Assembly (NCBI GenBank): GCA_013202335.1
Contig: JABMQR010000184.1
Span: 1-42,331 of the forward strand
Direction of reading: 5' to 3'
Source: Bacteroidota bacterium
GTDB lineage: Bacteria; Spirochaetota; Spirochaetia; JABMQR01
Length of the DNA: 42,331 nucleotides
Numbering within the stretch: position 1 is the first letter of the stretch; each line of letters starts with the position of its first letter. Under the pieces are notes generated by a model. That model ran no database searches. It was not told the DNA's origin and was given only the letters and a program-made list of their open reading frames with translations. Shown in pieces: positions 25,860 to 34,321 of the stretch. The translations under genes and the position numbers were made by a program.

Positions 25860-26666
25860 ATGGCCGAGAAAAAGAAAGAAAGGGAATACGCCGCACCTGC
25901 AGTTGATCGCGCTCTCGATATACTGGAATTATTAGCGAAAAATCATCGACCCTACGGTGCGACTGAAATAGCGCGTGAGCTTCAAGTTCCTCTCAATTCG
26001 GTCTTTCGAATATTAAAACGGCTTACTGAACGTGATTACACAAACCAAGATCCTGTTTCCGGTGGCTATCAGCTTAGTACCCGGGTTTTTACCCTTGGTA
26101 TGAGTCTGTATACACGATTTGATTTACGGCATAGGGCCAGACCCCATTTGGAATGGTTGTGCCGGGAAACAGAGGAAACATGTCAGTTACAGGTGCCTCA
26201 GAGCGATAAAATGATGGTAATGGATAGCATAAATCCTGAGAGTGAATTTTATCTGCGGATTGTTCCCGGGAGCTTACTGTATTACCATCCCAACGCATAT
26301 GGTAAGGTTGTACTGGCTTTTATGAATGAGGAACAGGTAAAATCCATTCTTCCCCCAATAATGGTAGGGTTAACCCCAAATACCATAATAAATCGGGATC
26401 GATTTATGGAGCACTTGGGAGAGATCCGTAAGACTGGATTGGGATATGATAATGAGGAATATACTTCAGGCTTGTTATGTATAGGGGCACCGGTTTTTAA
26501 TTTTGAAGCTGAACCAGTAGCTGGCCTGGGGGCGACCTGTCTCTTAAGTACTATAAACGATAAGAAAAAAGCAGAAATTGAAAACCAAGTTCTGCAGTGT
26601 GCCCATAATGTCTCTCGAGACATCGGGTATACAGGTGATTTTTTTAACGACAAAATCTTTAACTAG
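25860..26666 (+). CDS. IclR-family transcriptional regulator
   Basis: A 268-aa IclR protein of standard length. The N-terminal winged helix (VDRALDILELLAKNHRPYGA, then ATEIARELQVPLNSVFRILK) is followed by an effector-binding domain. That domain includes LPPIMVGLTPNTI, a GLGYDNEEYTSGLLCIGAPV stretch and AGLGATCLLSTI. IclR proteins commonly control uptake and breakdown of sugar acids and aromatic compounds. It lies directly upstream of, and in the same direction as, the long transporter/oxidoreductase cluster. It is the best candidate regulator for the palindromic operator at 26840-26867. Confidence 0.94.
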   Translation: MAEKKKEREYAAPAVDRALDILELLAKNHRPYGATEIARELQVPLNSVFRILKRLTERDYTNQDPVSGGYQLSTRVFTLGMSLYTRFDLRHRARPHLEWLCRETEETCQLQVPQSDKMMVMDSINPESEFYLRIVPGSLLYYHPNAYGKVVLAFMNEEQVKSILPPIMVGLTPNTIINRDRFMEHLGEIRKTGLGYDNEEYTSGLLCIGAPVFNFEAEPVAGLGATCLLSTINDKKKAEIENQVLQCAHNVSRDIGYTGDFFNDKIFN

Positions 26667-26810
26667 CAAAATTTTTTCACAACAAATCCAGAAAACGCGC
26701 AAAACATCTCTCTATTTAACATCTCATTTCAATGAAAAACAGGTATAAATACCTCCAGTATCCATCTTAATTGTTGATATATAAAAATATATTTTAAATA
26801 TAAAATTTAC

Positions 26811-26839
26811 TTGACAAATGATATTTTATATATGATAAT
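26811..26839 (+). promoter_or_regulatory. Strong promoter of the transport/oxidation cluster
   Basis: A consensus -35 TTGACA (26811-26816) is separated by exactly 17 bases from a -10 GATAAT (26834-26839), within an AT-rich stretch. It lies 93 bases before the binding-protein gene, and the expected start falls inside the following palindrome. Confidence 0.8.
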
Positions 26840-26867
26840 GTATTATCTAATGATCATTAGATAGTAC
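26840..26867. promoter_or_regulatory. 20-bp perfect palindrome (28-bp with one mismatched pair): operator
   Basis: TATCTAATGATCATTAGATA (26844-26863) is a perfect palindrome. It extends to GTA...TAC at 26840 and 26867 with a single mismatched pair. It starts right after the -10 box and covers the expected transcription start, the classical position for a repressor. The adjacent IclR protein is the likeliest ligand, though a GntR- or LacI-type protein elsewhere is possible. Confidence 0.7.
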
Positions 26868-26878
26868 AAACATATAAA

Positions 26879-26910
26879 CTGTACTAAAAACTAGAGAAAT
26901 GTCAGTACAG
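26879..26910 (+). promoter_or_regulatory. 5'-leader hairpin
   Basis: CTGTACT (26879-26885) and AGTACAG (26904-26910) form a 7-bp stem with an 18-base loop in the leader of the binding-protein mRNA. The ribosome site AAGGAG follows at 26920-26925. It could stabilise the transcript. A second repressor half-site is also possible, because GTAC recurs in the upstream palindrome. Confidence 0.3.
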
Positions 26911-26932
26911 AAAAAAACCAAGGAGTGTAGAG

Positions 26933-27952
26933 ATGAAAAGAACGATCAGTGTTATTTTGATGATACTATTAGTATCATCAATGGTATTTGCTGGAGCAGA
27001 ACAGGAAGCAGCACCAGTAAAGATTGCATTTTTTGTATCAGACCTGAGTAATGTATTCCATCAGGCACAATTTGCAGCTGCTAAAGAGTATGCTATGGAA
27101 AAATACGGTGCTGAAGTGTATGCGTTTGATGGAAAATCCGACGGCACAGTGATGCTTGAGAACCTGGACCAGGTTGTACCTCAGGGTATGGATATGGTTA
27201 CCATACACACATGGGATATTGAAGCCGCAAGACCTGGTATACAGGATGCGCTGGATGCCGGTGTTATAGTGGCAACCTTTTTTACACCTCAGGGAGACCC
27301 TGCGGTTCCTGTAGTAAGAAGCGATGAACCTGGTACTTCGTTTGCAATGGGTGCTGAAGCAGCAACTCAGTGGAAGAAAGCAAATCCAGATACACCTATC
27401 GTAATGGTTCAGATTGGATGGCCAAACCATACCGAAGTAAGATCAGGACGTACCGATCCTTTCGCTCAGGGTGTACTTTCTGTAGATCCCACAGCAACAG
27501 ATCTTGGTTGTCTTGAAGCAACCAGAGGTGGAGATACCACAAAACAGGTTATTCTTGACCTTGTTACTCAGCGACCTGAAGTCAACATTATTTACTCAGA
27601 AGCTTCAAACCTGACCGTTGGAACAATGGCTGCTCTCAGACAGTTAGGCAGAGGCGTTATGGATAACGGAGTTCCCCTTACTGAAATCGTTGCAAGTGTA
27701 GACTTTGATCCTGTAGAGATGAAAGAAGTATATAATCCCAACAGTTCTCTTAAACTTTCAATGGGTCTTCCTCCTATTCAGACAGGACAGGGAAGAATTG
27801 ATAATCTCTTTGCCATTAAGAACGGTGAGATTGACCAGATTGCAGCAAATGGTGTTTCTGAAGAAGATTTCAAAGAAACTTTCAATATTTCCTATTGGAC
27901 AATGGAAGAATCAGCAGCAAGTAAATGGTTGAAAGAACAGTTTGGAAACTAG
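26933..27952 (+). CDS. Sugar ABC transporter substrate-binding protein (Peripla_BP_4)
   Basis: A 339-aa periplasmic binding protein of the ribose/galactose class. A signal peptide (MKRTISVILMILLVSSMVFA) ends in a signal-peptidase I site before GAEQEAA. There is no lipobox Cys. The mature protein shows the two-lobed fold: VKIAFFVSDLSNVFHQAQFA at the start, VPQGMDMVTIHTWD, VVRSDEPGTSFAMGAEAA and RPEVNIIYSEASNLTVGTMA. An AAGGAG-type ribosome site precedes it. It is the first gene of the long cluster. A strong hairpin after its stop should raise its mRNA level above that of the downstream genes. The ligand is unknown. Confidence 0.93.
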   Translation: MKRTISVILMILLVSSMVFAGAEQEAAPVKIAFFVSDLSNVFHQAQFAAAKEYAMEKYGAEVYAFDGKSDGTVMLENLDQVVPQGMDMVTIHTWDIEAARPGIQDALDAGVIVATFFTPQGDPAVPVVRSDEPGTSFAMGAEAATQWKKANPDTPIVMVQIGWPNHTEVRSGRTDPFAQGVLSVDPTATDLGCLEATRGGDTTKQVILDLVTQRPEVNIIYSEASNLTVGTMAALRQLGRGVMDNGVPLTEIVASVDFDPVEMKEVYNPNSSLKLSMGLPPIQTGQGRIDNLFAIKNGEIDQIAANGVSEEDFKETFNISYWTMEESAASKWLKEQFGN

Positions 27953-27984
27953 TAATAAGGAACTAAGTAAAGCATAGAAAAAAC

Positions 27985-28016
27985 CGGGAGGTAGATACGT
28001 TGATATCTTCCTCCCG
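27985..28016 (+). promoter_or_regulatory. Intercistronic hairpin after the binding-protein gene
   Basis: CGGGAGGTAGATA (27985-27997) pairs with TATCTTCCTCCCG (28004-28016) at 12 of 13 positions around a 6-base loop. No T-tract follows, so it is more likely a 3'-end stabiliser or partial attenuator than a full terminator. This would explain high binding-protein and lower ATPase/permease expression. Confidence 0.65.
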
Positions 28017-28034
28017 AATTTATTAGGAGGCAGG

Positions 28035-29528
28035 GTGTTTGATATGAATGACAATGTCTTGGAGATTAGGAATCTTGAAAAAATGTATCCAGGTGTTAAG
28101 GCTGTAAATGATGTAAGTTTTGATATTAAACGTAATACGATCCATTGTCTGGTTGGAGAAAACGGGGCAGGGAAGTCAACACTGATCAAGATTCTGACAG
28201 GTGCGGAGATAAGGACAAAAGGTACTATCAGGCTGAATGGTGAGGAGTATCTTGCCAAGAATCCGAAAGAGGCCAAGAATAAGGGCATAAGCACTCTATT
28301 CCAGGAACTCAATGTTGTAGATCAGCTGACAGTGGAAGATAACCTGACTCTTGGAATAGAAGATACAATATTTGGTTTTCTGAAGAAAACAGATAAGATT
28401 AATAAAATGAAAGAGGTTCTGGCAAGTCTGGAGCCGTCAATCAACCCCAAACAGTTGATTTCCACCTTAAGTGTAGCAAAAAAGCAGATTGTTGAAATTG
28501 CAAAAGCTGTCGCATCAGATGCGGACATAATTATTATGGATGAGCCCACGGCTGCAATTTCTGAAGGTGAGACAGAAAGACTGTTTGAAATAATAAGAAG
28601 ACTGCATAAGAACAATGTTACGGTTATTTACATTTCCCATCGGTTGGATGAAATATTTGAGCTTGGAGAATATGTCACTGTTATGCGTGATGGTGCTCAT
28701 GTTGATACAAAACGTATCGCAGAAGTAGAAGGCAGATCAGAGTTGATAAAGATGATGATCGGCAAGACTGTTTTTGAAGAATATATACCGAAGGATGAAC
28801 AATCTTCAGAAGTTGTTCTGGAGGTGAATAATATTTCCAATCATAAGCTGCATACTATCTCCTTTGATCTGAAAAAAGGCGAGACAGCAGGATTTTATGG
28901 ATTGGTCGGAGCAGGAAAGACTGAGCTGGCCAGAGCTATTTACGGTGTTGATAAATATCAGGGGGAGATAGTTTTCAAGGGTGAAAAACTCGTACAGTCA
29001 CCTCATAAATCTATCAAGGCAGGGATTGCTCTTGTTCCCGAAGAGAGACGTTCTCAGGGGCTCTTTACCATATTAACCATTCGGGGCAATACCACAGTTA
29101 TGAATATGAAAGAAATATCCAGAAATGGATTTATTAACTCTGCAAAAGAACGAAAGGTAACAGCAGAATATATTGAAAAACTCCAGATAGCCACAAGTGG
29201 TTCTGAAAAGGAGGTAGCCAAGCTCTCAGGAGGAAATCAGCAGAAGGTTGTTTTTTCCAAATGCCTTTTTGCCGACACAGATATGCTTTTGCTGGATGAA
29301 CCAACCCGGGGTGTGGATGTAGGTGCCAAGAATGAGATTTATCATATTATCCGTGAGCTTGCCGAAGAGGGAAAATCCATATTGATATTCTCCTCCGAAC
29401 TTCCGGAAATCGTAAACATGTGTGACACCATCTACCTTCTGTTTGAAGGAGATATAATGTGCAGACTGGAAAATGGGCCTGACCTTGATGTCGAGGCAAT
29501 ACTACATACTGCTGCTTGTGGGGCCTGA
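28035..29528 (+). CDS. Sugar ABC transporter ATP-binding protein (RbsA/MglA type)
   Basis: A 497-aa tandem ATPase. The first domain has Walker A GENGAGKST, Q-loop FQELN, a degenerate signature LSVAKKQIVEIAKA and Walker B IIIMDEPTAAI. The second has Walker A-like GLVGAGKTELARA, signature [13 protein letters not shown] and Walker [21 protein letters not shown] (28025-28030) lies four bases before a GTG at 28035 and thirteen before ATG 28044, so either could be the start. It works with the two permeases that follow within two bases of each other. It is clearly different from the MglA at the left edge of the window. Confidence 0.95.
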   Translation: MFDMNDNVLEIRNLEKMYPGVKAVNDVSFDIKRNTIHCLVGENGAGKSTLIKILTGAEIRTKGTIRLNGEEYLAKNPKEAKNKGISTLFQELNVVDQLTVEDNLTLGIEDTIFGFLKKTDKINKMKEVLASLEPSINPKQLISTLSVAKKQIVEIAKAVASDADIIIMDEPTAAISEGETERLFEIIRRLHKNNVTVIYISHRLDEIFELGEYVTVMRDGAHVDTKRIAEVEGRSELIKMMIGKTVFEEYIPKDEQSSEVVLEVNNISNHKLHTISFDLKKGETAGFYGLVGAGKTELARAIYGVDKYQGEIVFKGEKLVQSPHKSIKAGIALVPEERRSQGLFTILTIRGNTTVMNMKEISRNGFINSAKERKVTAEYIEKLQIATSGSEKEVAKLSGGNQQKVVFSKCLFADTDMLLLDEPTRGVDVGAKNEIYHIIRELAEEGKSILIFSSELPEIVNMCDTIYLLFEGDIMCRLENGPDLDVEAILHTAACGA

Positions 29529-29530
29529 AA

Positions 29531-30553
29531 ATGGAAAATAAAACAAGATTATTAAAACGGTCAGTTAGCTCAATGAGTAATGAAACATTTATCAGTTTGT
29601 TTATGGTTAGTGTCTTAGTAATTCTATTCGGTATTGCATGCGCAATAGTGCCGAATTTCTATCTGCCTATGAATATCCTGAATCTGTTTATGAACTACTG
29701 GTACATAATAATAATAGGAATTGGTGTTACATTTCTTCTTGTAACGGGTAACTTTGATATGTCAGTAGGCGGCGTAATCGCAATGACAGGTGTTCTTGCG
29801 GCTTATTTTTCCCAAAGTGCTGAGATGTTGAAAAATCCACTGGCTGTAGGTTTGGGTATGCCGTATGGAGTAGCTGTAATGCTGGCTCTGATCTGTGCAT
29901 TGGCTGTGGGCGGCGTGAATGCTTTTTTCATCATTAAATTGAAAGTACCCTCTATTATCGTAACTCTTGGTACCATGATGCTCGCCCGGGGAGTTGCCCA
30001 GGTATTTACCCTTGGAGCCCAGAGGAATACCAGTCTTCCTGATATATTCGGTGTTGTCGGAAATGCCTCTATACCAGGTACTCCCATAAAGGTATCAGTA
30101 TTAATTATGGTCGGTCTGGTAGTAATTGCAGTTATCCTTGAGAAAACCACGATATTCGGAAGGCTCACCTATCTTATCGGGGCAAACAAAGAAGCAGCAA
30201 GATTATCGGGTGTAAGAGTTAAGCGTCACCTGACTTTACTGTTCCTGACCAGTGCACTGCTGGCAGGGATTGCCGGTATATTAATGGCCTCCGAGTTCAG
30301 GGCAGGGATTTCAAACCGGGGAACAGGATTTGAATTTGATGCACTGGTAATTACCCTTCTTGGAGGAACCAGTATAAACGGCGGGTTTGGATCTGTACTC
30401 GGTACCGTTGTAGGAGCTCTTGTTTTGTCTGTAGTAACTTCAGCAGCTACAGGAATGGTTCTGTCACCGGACTGGCAGTTTGTGCTAAAAGGCGCTGTTA
30501 CATTTCTTGCAATCCTGGCTCAGCGCTATGCCCTTGATAGAAGGAAAGGCTAA
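29531..30553 (+). CDS. Sugar ABC transporter permease 1 (BPD_transp_2)
   Basis: A 340-aa inner-membrane permease starting at ATG 29531, two bases after the ATPase stop. A GTGGGG in the end of the ATPase gene serves as ribosome site. An upstream in-frame GTG at 29516 would overlap the ATPase gene. Family features are VTGNFDMSVGGVIAMTGVLA, the ATPase-contacting loop IGANKEAARLSGVRV and GGTSINGGFGSVLGTVVGAL. Two separate permease genes in a row suggest a heterodimeric channel, as in LsrC/LsrD, rather than the usual homodimer. Confidence 0.93.
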   Translation: MENKTRLLKRSVSSMSNETFISLFMVSVLVILFGIACAIVPNFYLPMNILNLFMNYWYIIIIGIGVTFLLVTGNFDMSVGGVIAMTGVLAAYFSQSAEMLKNPLAVGLGMPYGVAVMLALICALAVGGVNAFFIIKLKVPSIIVTLGTMMLARGVAQVFTLGAQRNTSLPDIFGVVGNASIPGTPIKVSVLIMVGLVVIAVILEKTTIFGRLTYLIGANKEAARLSGVRVKRHLTLLFLTSALLAGIAGILMASEFRAGISNRGTGFEFDALVITLLGGTSINGGFGSVLGTVVGALVLSVVTSAATGMVLSPDWQFVLKGAVTFLAILAQRYALDRRKG

Positions 30554-30555
30554 AA

Positions 30556-31617
30556 ATGGGAAAGAACAAAACTCAAAACGGGAAAAGTGTAAGTATGGAA
30601 TCAAATAAAGATAAATTTGATCAAACTCACAAATGGAATTTGATTGTTAAGAAATACTATATATATGCAGTACTGCTGCTGCTTATCATCGTATTCAGCG
30701 TAATGAAGCTGGATAGGGTAATCTTTTTCGGTAGGGGACATTTTCTCAGTCCTGCCAGCATAACCAATCTGTTACGAAGTGCAGTTCCTATTCTGACTTT
30801 GAGCGGAGCTTTTACTTTTCTTATGATCTCCGGGAATATTGACCTCTCTGTTGGGAGTGCCATGAGCCTGAGTGCCGTTGTCTATTCACTGATGATTCTC
30901 AATGGTTTCAACATGGGAATTGCCTTTGTGCTAACACTTGTAGTGGGCATCCTCTGTGGATTCATAAACGGTTATCTGGTTCAGAAATTGCGGATAACAC
31001 CGGTTATTGCCACCCTGGTTACGCTGAACCTGTTTAAGGGTGTTGCTCTCCTGTTCGTACCCAATGGAGAATCAGCTATAAAAGGTACGGCAGATAAAAT
31101 TATGCCTGTATGGATTAATGATTATGCCCGCCTAAAAGTATTTCTGGGTCTTCCTGTCGCCTTCTATGTTGCGGTTCTGGTAATAGCCATCCTGATAATT
31201 ATTCAGAGAAAAACAATCCTGGGTAAATATGCAGCCGCAGTAGGAGGCAATCGAACTGCCGCAGAGTTGTCAGGTATCAATGCAAAGCAAGTTGTCTGGC
31301 TCTTGTATATTCTGGTGGGATTCATGGCCGCTTTAGCAGGAATTGCCCGGGCAAGCTACATGTCTTTGGGAAATCCTCTTTCCGGTGACGGCATGGAACT
31401 TGATAACATTATTGCGGTATTGCTGGGGGGAACTGCTTTTACCGGTGGAGAGGGATCTGTTGCAAAGACAGTTGTCGGAGCACTGATAATTATGTGCGTA
31501 ACAACAGGTATGATGACGGTTGTCCCTCCCTACTGGCAGCTTGTGGTAAAAGGCAGCGTGCTTGTTTTAGCTGTTGCCCTGAATACTACGCTGGTAAAAA
31601 AAAGAGTTGAAGCATAA
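30556..31617 (+). CDS. Sugar ABC transporter permease 2 (BPD_transp_2)
   Basis: A 353-aa permease with a hydrophilic N-terminal extension of about 35 residues (GKNKTQNGKSVSMESNKDKF) before the first helix. It shows ISGNIDLSVGSAMSLSAVVY, the coupling loop VGGNRTAAELSGINA and GGTAFTGGEGSVAKTVVGAL, all typical. It starts two bases after permease 1, with AAGGAAAGG overlapping the end of that gene. Sequence differences from permease 1 are large, which supports a true heterodimer and not a recent duplication. The N-terminal extension is unusual for the family. Confidence 0.93.
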   Translation: MGKNKTQNGKSVSMESNKDKFDQTHKWNLIVKKYYIYAVLLLLIIVFSVMKLDRVIFFGRGHFLSPASITNLLRSAVPILTLSGAFTFLMISGNIDLSVGSAMSLSAVVYSLMILNGFNMGIAFVLTLVVGILCGFINGYLVQKLRITPVIATLVTLNLFKGVALLFVPNGESAIKGTADKIMPVWINDYARLKVFLGLPVAFYVAVLVIAILIIIQRKTILGKYAAAVGGNRTAAELSGINAKQVVWLLYILVGFMAALAGIARASYMSLGNPLSGDGMELDNIIAVLLGGTAFTGGEGSVAKTVVGALIIMCVTTGMMTVVPPYWQLVVKGSVLVLAVALNTTLVKKRVEA

Positions 31618-31663
31618 TGCAGGACTTTTAGAAGAGCAAAAATATTAAAAAGGGAGGTAGTCA

Positions 31664-32935
31664 ATGCTGGCTAAAAGAAAAGAATTTACAGCACTGCAGG
31701 AACTTGCAAAGCAATGGATAGAGTATGCCAGCCTCCCGGTAATGGAAGAACGAAAGAACCTCTGGAAGAAGGTTAAAGATCTGGATGCGGATCGGCCGCC
31801 GATATTGGTCGAAACCTGTATGCTGGAGAATTATATCAGTGAAAATGAACTACAGTGTGAGGACCCCTATTTAAGGAACATTGAAAAGTTTATGAGAGAA
31901 ACTGTTCGTCATGCAGAAGAGATTGGTGATGATATAGTGATTGATCCCTATTTTAGAATACCCTGGGTTGCTGAAATCTCCGATTACGGTGTTTCCCTGG
32001 AGGCGCATCATGCGGAAAACAGCGCCGGAAATGATCTGGGATATACATTTGATTTTCCCATTCAATCACCGGAAGATTTTCATAAATTGCACGTAAAGCG
32101 CAGACTGGTTAACCGGGAAAAAACAGAGCAGAATAAAGAGTTGCTGGGTAATATATTCGGAGGTATTCTGCCGGTGAAAATCGGCGGTCTTGATCATTTT
32201 AATCTTGATCCAGGCTACCATCCATGGCTCGGAAATCTCTACGGCGGTCTTACCATGGATCTTTTCAAGATGATTGGAAATACGAATCTGTTTCTATGGA
32301 TGTATGATGAGCCGGATTTTATTCATAAGCTGATGAATTTTCTCCTCGAAGACCGGGTAAATCATTTTAAGTGGATGGAAAATGAAAAGCTGCTATATCT
32401 TAATACAGATACCTGGAATCCCTGTCCGGGAAGCTATGGATTTATATCAGATCTTCCTCAGAAAGGCTATAACGGGAAAGAGATTAAACTTTACGACACA
32501 TGGGGCTGGATGGAATCACAGGAGACAGCGGCAATATCACCTGAAATGCTGGATGAATTTTTCCTTCCTTATATGTCAGAAGTATCTAAACTTTTTGGAT
32601 TTACCTACTACGGATGCTGCGAAGGAATTGATGACCGGTTTGAATATATCAAAGAGGCTATACCGAATCTAAGAGCTGTATCAGTTTCAGGCTGGAATAA
32701 TATGTACAAAGCCGGAGAATTGCTGGGTAAGGATTATGTATATTCCAGAAAACCCATACCTGCATATATCAGTGCAGATTATCCCGATTGGAATCTGTTA
32801 AGAAAGGATGTAGAGGATACTCTGAAGGGAGCCCGGGACTGCAGCCTGGAGTTCTGTTTCAGAGATATCTATACCATAAATGGTGACAGGAAACGCTTAG
32901 GGCAATGGGTTGAAATGGTCAGGGCCATGCTTTAA
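31664..32935 (+). CDS. URO-D family protein, divergent YGCCE type
   Basis: A 423-aa protein. Its C-terminal two-thirds resembles URO-D family barrels (MWMYDEPDFIHKLMNFLLED, ISPEMLDEFFLPYMSEVSKL, then YYGCCEGIDDRFEYI). At the position of the zinc motif HxCG it has Y-G-C318-C319-E, so metal binding, if present, is different. The N-terminus (ADRPPILVETCMLENYISEN) is longer than in the other paralogs and has no porphyrin-binding arginine motif. GGGAGG lies six bases before ATG. It follows the permeases by 46 bases and precedes a second URO-D gene, suggesting that the two act on the imported substrate. The exact reaction is unknown. Confidence 0.82.
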   Translation: MLAKRKEFTALQELAKQWIEYASLPVMEERKNLWKKVKDLDADRPPILVETCMLENYISENELQCEDPYLRNIEKFMRETVRHAEEIGDDIVIDPYFRIPWVAEISDYGVSLEAHHAENSAGNDLGYTFDFPIQSPEDFHKLHVKRRLVNREKTEQNKELLGNIFGGILPVKIGGLDHFNLDPGYHPWLGNLYGGLTMDLFKMIGNTNLFLWMYDEPDFIHKLMNFLLEDRVNHFKWMENEKLLYLNTDTWNPCPGSYGFISDLPQKGYNGKEIKLYDTWGWMESQETAAISPEMLDEFFLPYMSEVSKLFGFTYYGCCEGIDDRFEYIKEAIPNLRAVSVSGWNNMYKAGELLGKDYVYSRKPIPAYISADYPDWNLLRKDVEDTLKGARDCSLEFCFRDIYTINGDRKRLGQWVEMVRAML

Positions 32936-32967
32936 AGCAGAAAATAATGGAGTTGAGAGGAAACGGA

Positions 32968-34224
32968 ATGACAGGAAAAGAGAGAATACAAACGACCCTC
33001 AATCATAACGAACCGGATCGTGTTCCCCTGGATTTTGGCGGTTGTGCGCAGACCACAATCCATGTGAGTGTAATTGCCGGTTTACGGGATCACTTTGGCC
33101 TGGAGAAAAGGCTGGTTAAGGTTGATGAACCCTACACCATGATGGGGAAACTCGACGAGGATCTGAAAGATGCTCTTAGCGTGGATGTTGATGCGGTCCC
33201 CGGGTTTAACACTTTCTTCGGCATGCCCCGGAATGAGTGGAAAGAGTATGTCATGGAGGACGGACTTGAGGTGCTTGTTCCTGAGAATTTCAATATTACC
33301 CGGGATGATGCCGGTGATATCTATACCTATCCTCAGGGAGATATTTCAGTTCCCCCAAGTGGAAAGATGCCCCGGGGCGGTTACTACTTCGATGCCATTA
33401 TTCGCCAGCCGCCGATAGATGATGATAATTTGAATGTCGAAGATAACCTGGAAGAGTTTGCCGCAATGAGTGAGAAGGAGCTGGAGTGGCTGAAGGATCA
33501 GATTAAAGAGAGTGAATCCTCCGGTCGGGCAACCTTGGCTGCTGCACCGGGTGCAGGACTGGGAGATATTGCCTGTGTCCCGGGTCCATGGATGAAAGAT
33601 CCGAAAGGGATACGTGATATTCAGGAATGGTATATATCAACGGTTCTCAGAACAGATTATATGCATACACTATTTGAGCAGCAGACAGAGATAGCTGTTG
33701 GCAATCTGGAAAGAATGTATGCCGCTCTTGGAAATAAACTTGATATTATCTGGGTTTGCGGCACTGACTTTGGTACCCAGAACTCTACTTTTTGTTCCCT
33801 TGATACATTCAATGAACTGTATAAACCCTATTATCAGAAAATCAATAACTGGATTCATCAGAAGACAGAGTGGGAAACCTTCAAACACTGTTGTGGGGCT
33901 GTAGAGGGATTTATGGAAGGATTCATCGAATCAGGGTTTGATATTATCAATCCTGTTCAGTGGACAGCTGACGGAATGAAACCGAAATTATTAAAGGAGA
34001 GATATGGTGACCGGATAACATTCTGGGGAGGTGGTGTAAATACCCAGGCAACTTTGCCCTTTGGAAAACCAGAGCAGGTGAGGGAAGAGGTCCTTCGCAG
34101 CTGTGAGGTTTTTGCACCGGGGGGCGGATTTGTATTTAACACAATTCACAATATTCAGGCGGGTACTCCAGTTGCTAATGTGGTAGCTATGCTGGATGCT
34201 TTTAAAGAATTTAATGGAAATTGA
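32968..34224 (+). CDS. URO-D family methyltransferase-like protein, zinc-motif type
   Basis: A 418-aa protein starting at ATG 32968 (MTGKERIQTTLNHNEPDRVP). GAGAGG lies seven bases upstream; an earlier in-frame ATG at 32947 has no ribosome site. Landmarks are the substrate loop VCGTDFGTQNSTFCSLDTFN and the metal motif H307-C-C309-G (FKHCCGAVEGF), followed by WGGGVNTQATLPFGKPEQVR and FNTIHNIQAGTPVANV. This is the MtaA/MtbA-like pattern, although the third zinc Cys near the C-terminus is replaced by His. It is in the operon between another URO-D gene and an iron alcohol dehydrogenase. A possible role is to take a methyl group from the imported compound. Confidence 0.88.
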   Translation: MTGKERIQTTLNHNEPDRVPLDFGGCAQTTIHVSVIAGLRDHFGLEKRLVKVDEPYTMMGKLDEDLKDALSVDVDAVPGFNTFFGMPRNEWKEYVMEDGLEVLVPENFNITRDDAGDIYTYPQGDISVPPSGKMPRGGYYFDAIIRQPPIDDDNLNVEDNLEEFAAMSEKELEWLKDQIKESESSGRATLAAAPGAGLGDIACVPGPWMKDPKGIRDIQEWYISTVLRTDYMHTLFEQQTEIAVGNLERMYAALGNKLDIIWVCGTDFGTQNSTFCSLDTFNELYKPYYQKINNWIHQKTEWETFKHCCGAVEGFMEGFIESGFDIINPVQWTADGMKPKLLKERYGDRITFWGGGVNTQATLPFGKPEQVREEVLRSCEVFAPGGGFVFNTIHNIQAGTPVANVVAMLDAFKEFNGN

Positions 34225-34321
34225 ATAATTTAGTTGATAACGGAACGACATTATTAGAAAGAGACCATACATCTTGTTCTGAGGGCGTTCTTTCAAAACT
34301 ATATAAACTAAGGAGTATGCT

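Noticed and set aside
31664..34224. A complete corrinoid methyltransferase system (MtaABC-like)
   Set aside because: No corrinoid-binding protein with the DxHxxG motif and no reductive activase is encoded anywhere in the window.
34225..34321. Terminator and new promoter between the URO-D and iron alcohol dehydrogenase genes
   Set aside because: Only a weak GAAAGA/TCTTTC pairing with no T-tract and no convincing -35/-10 pair was found.
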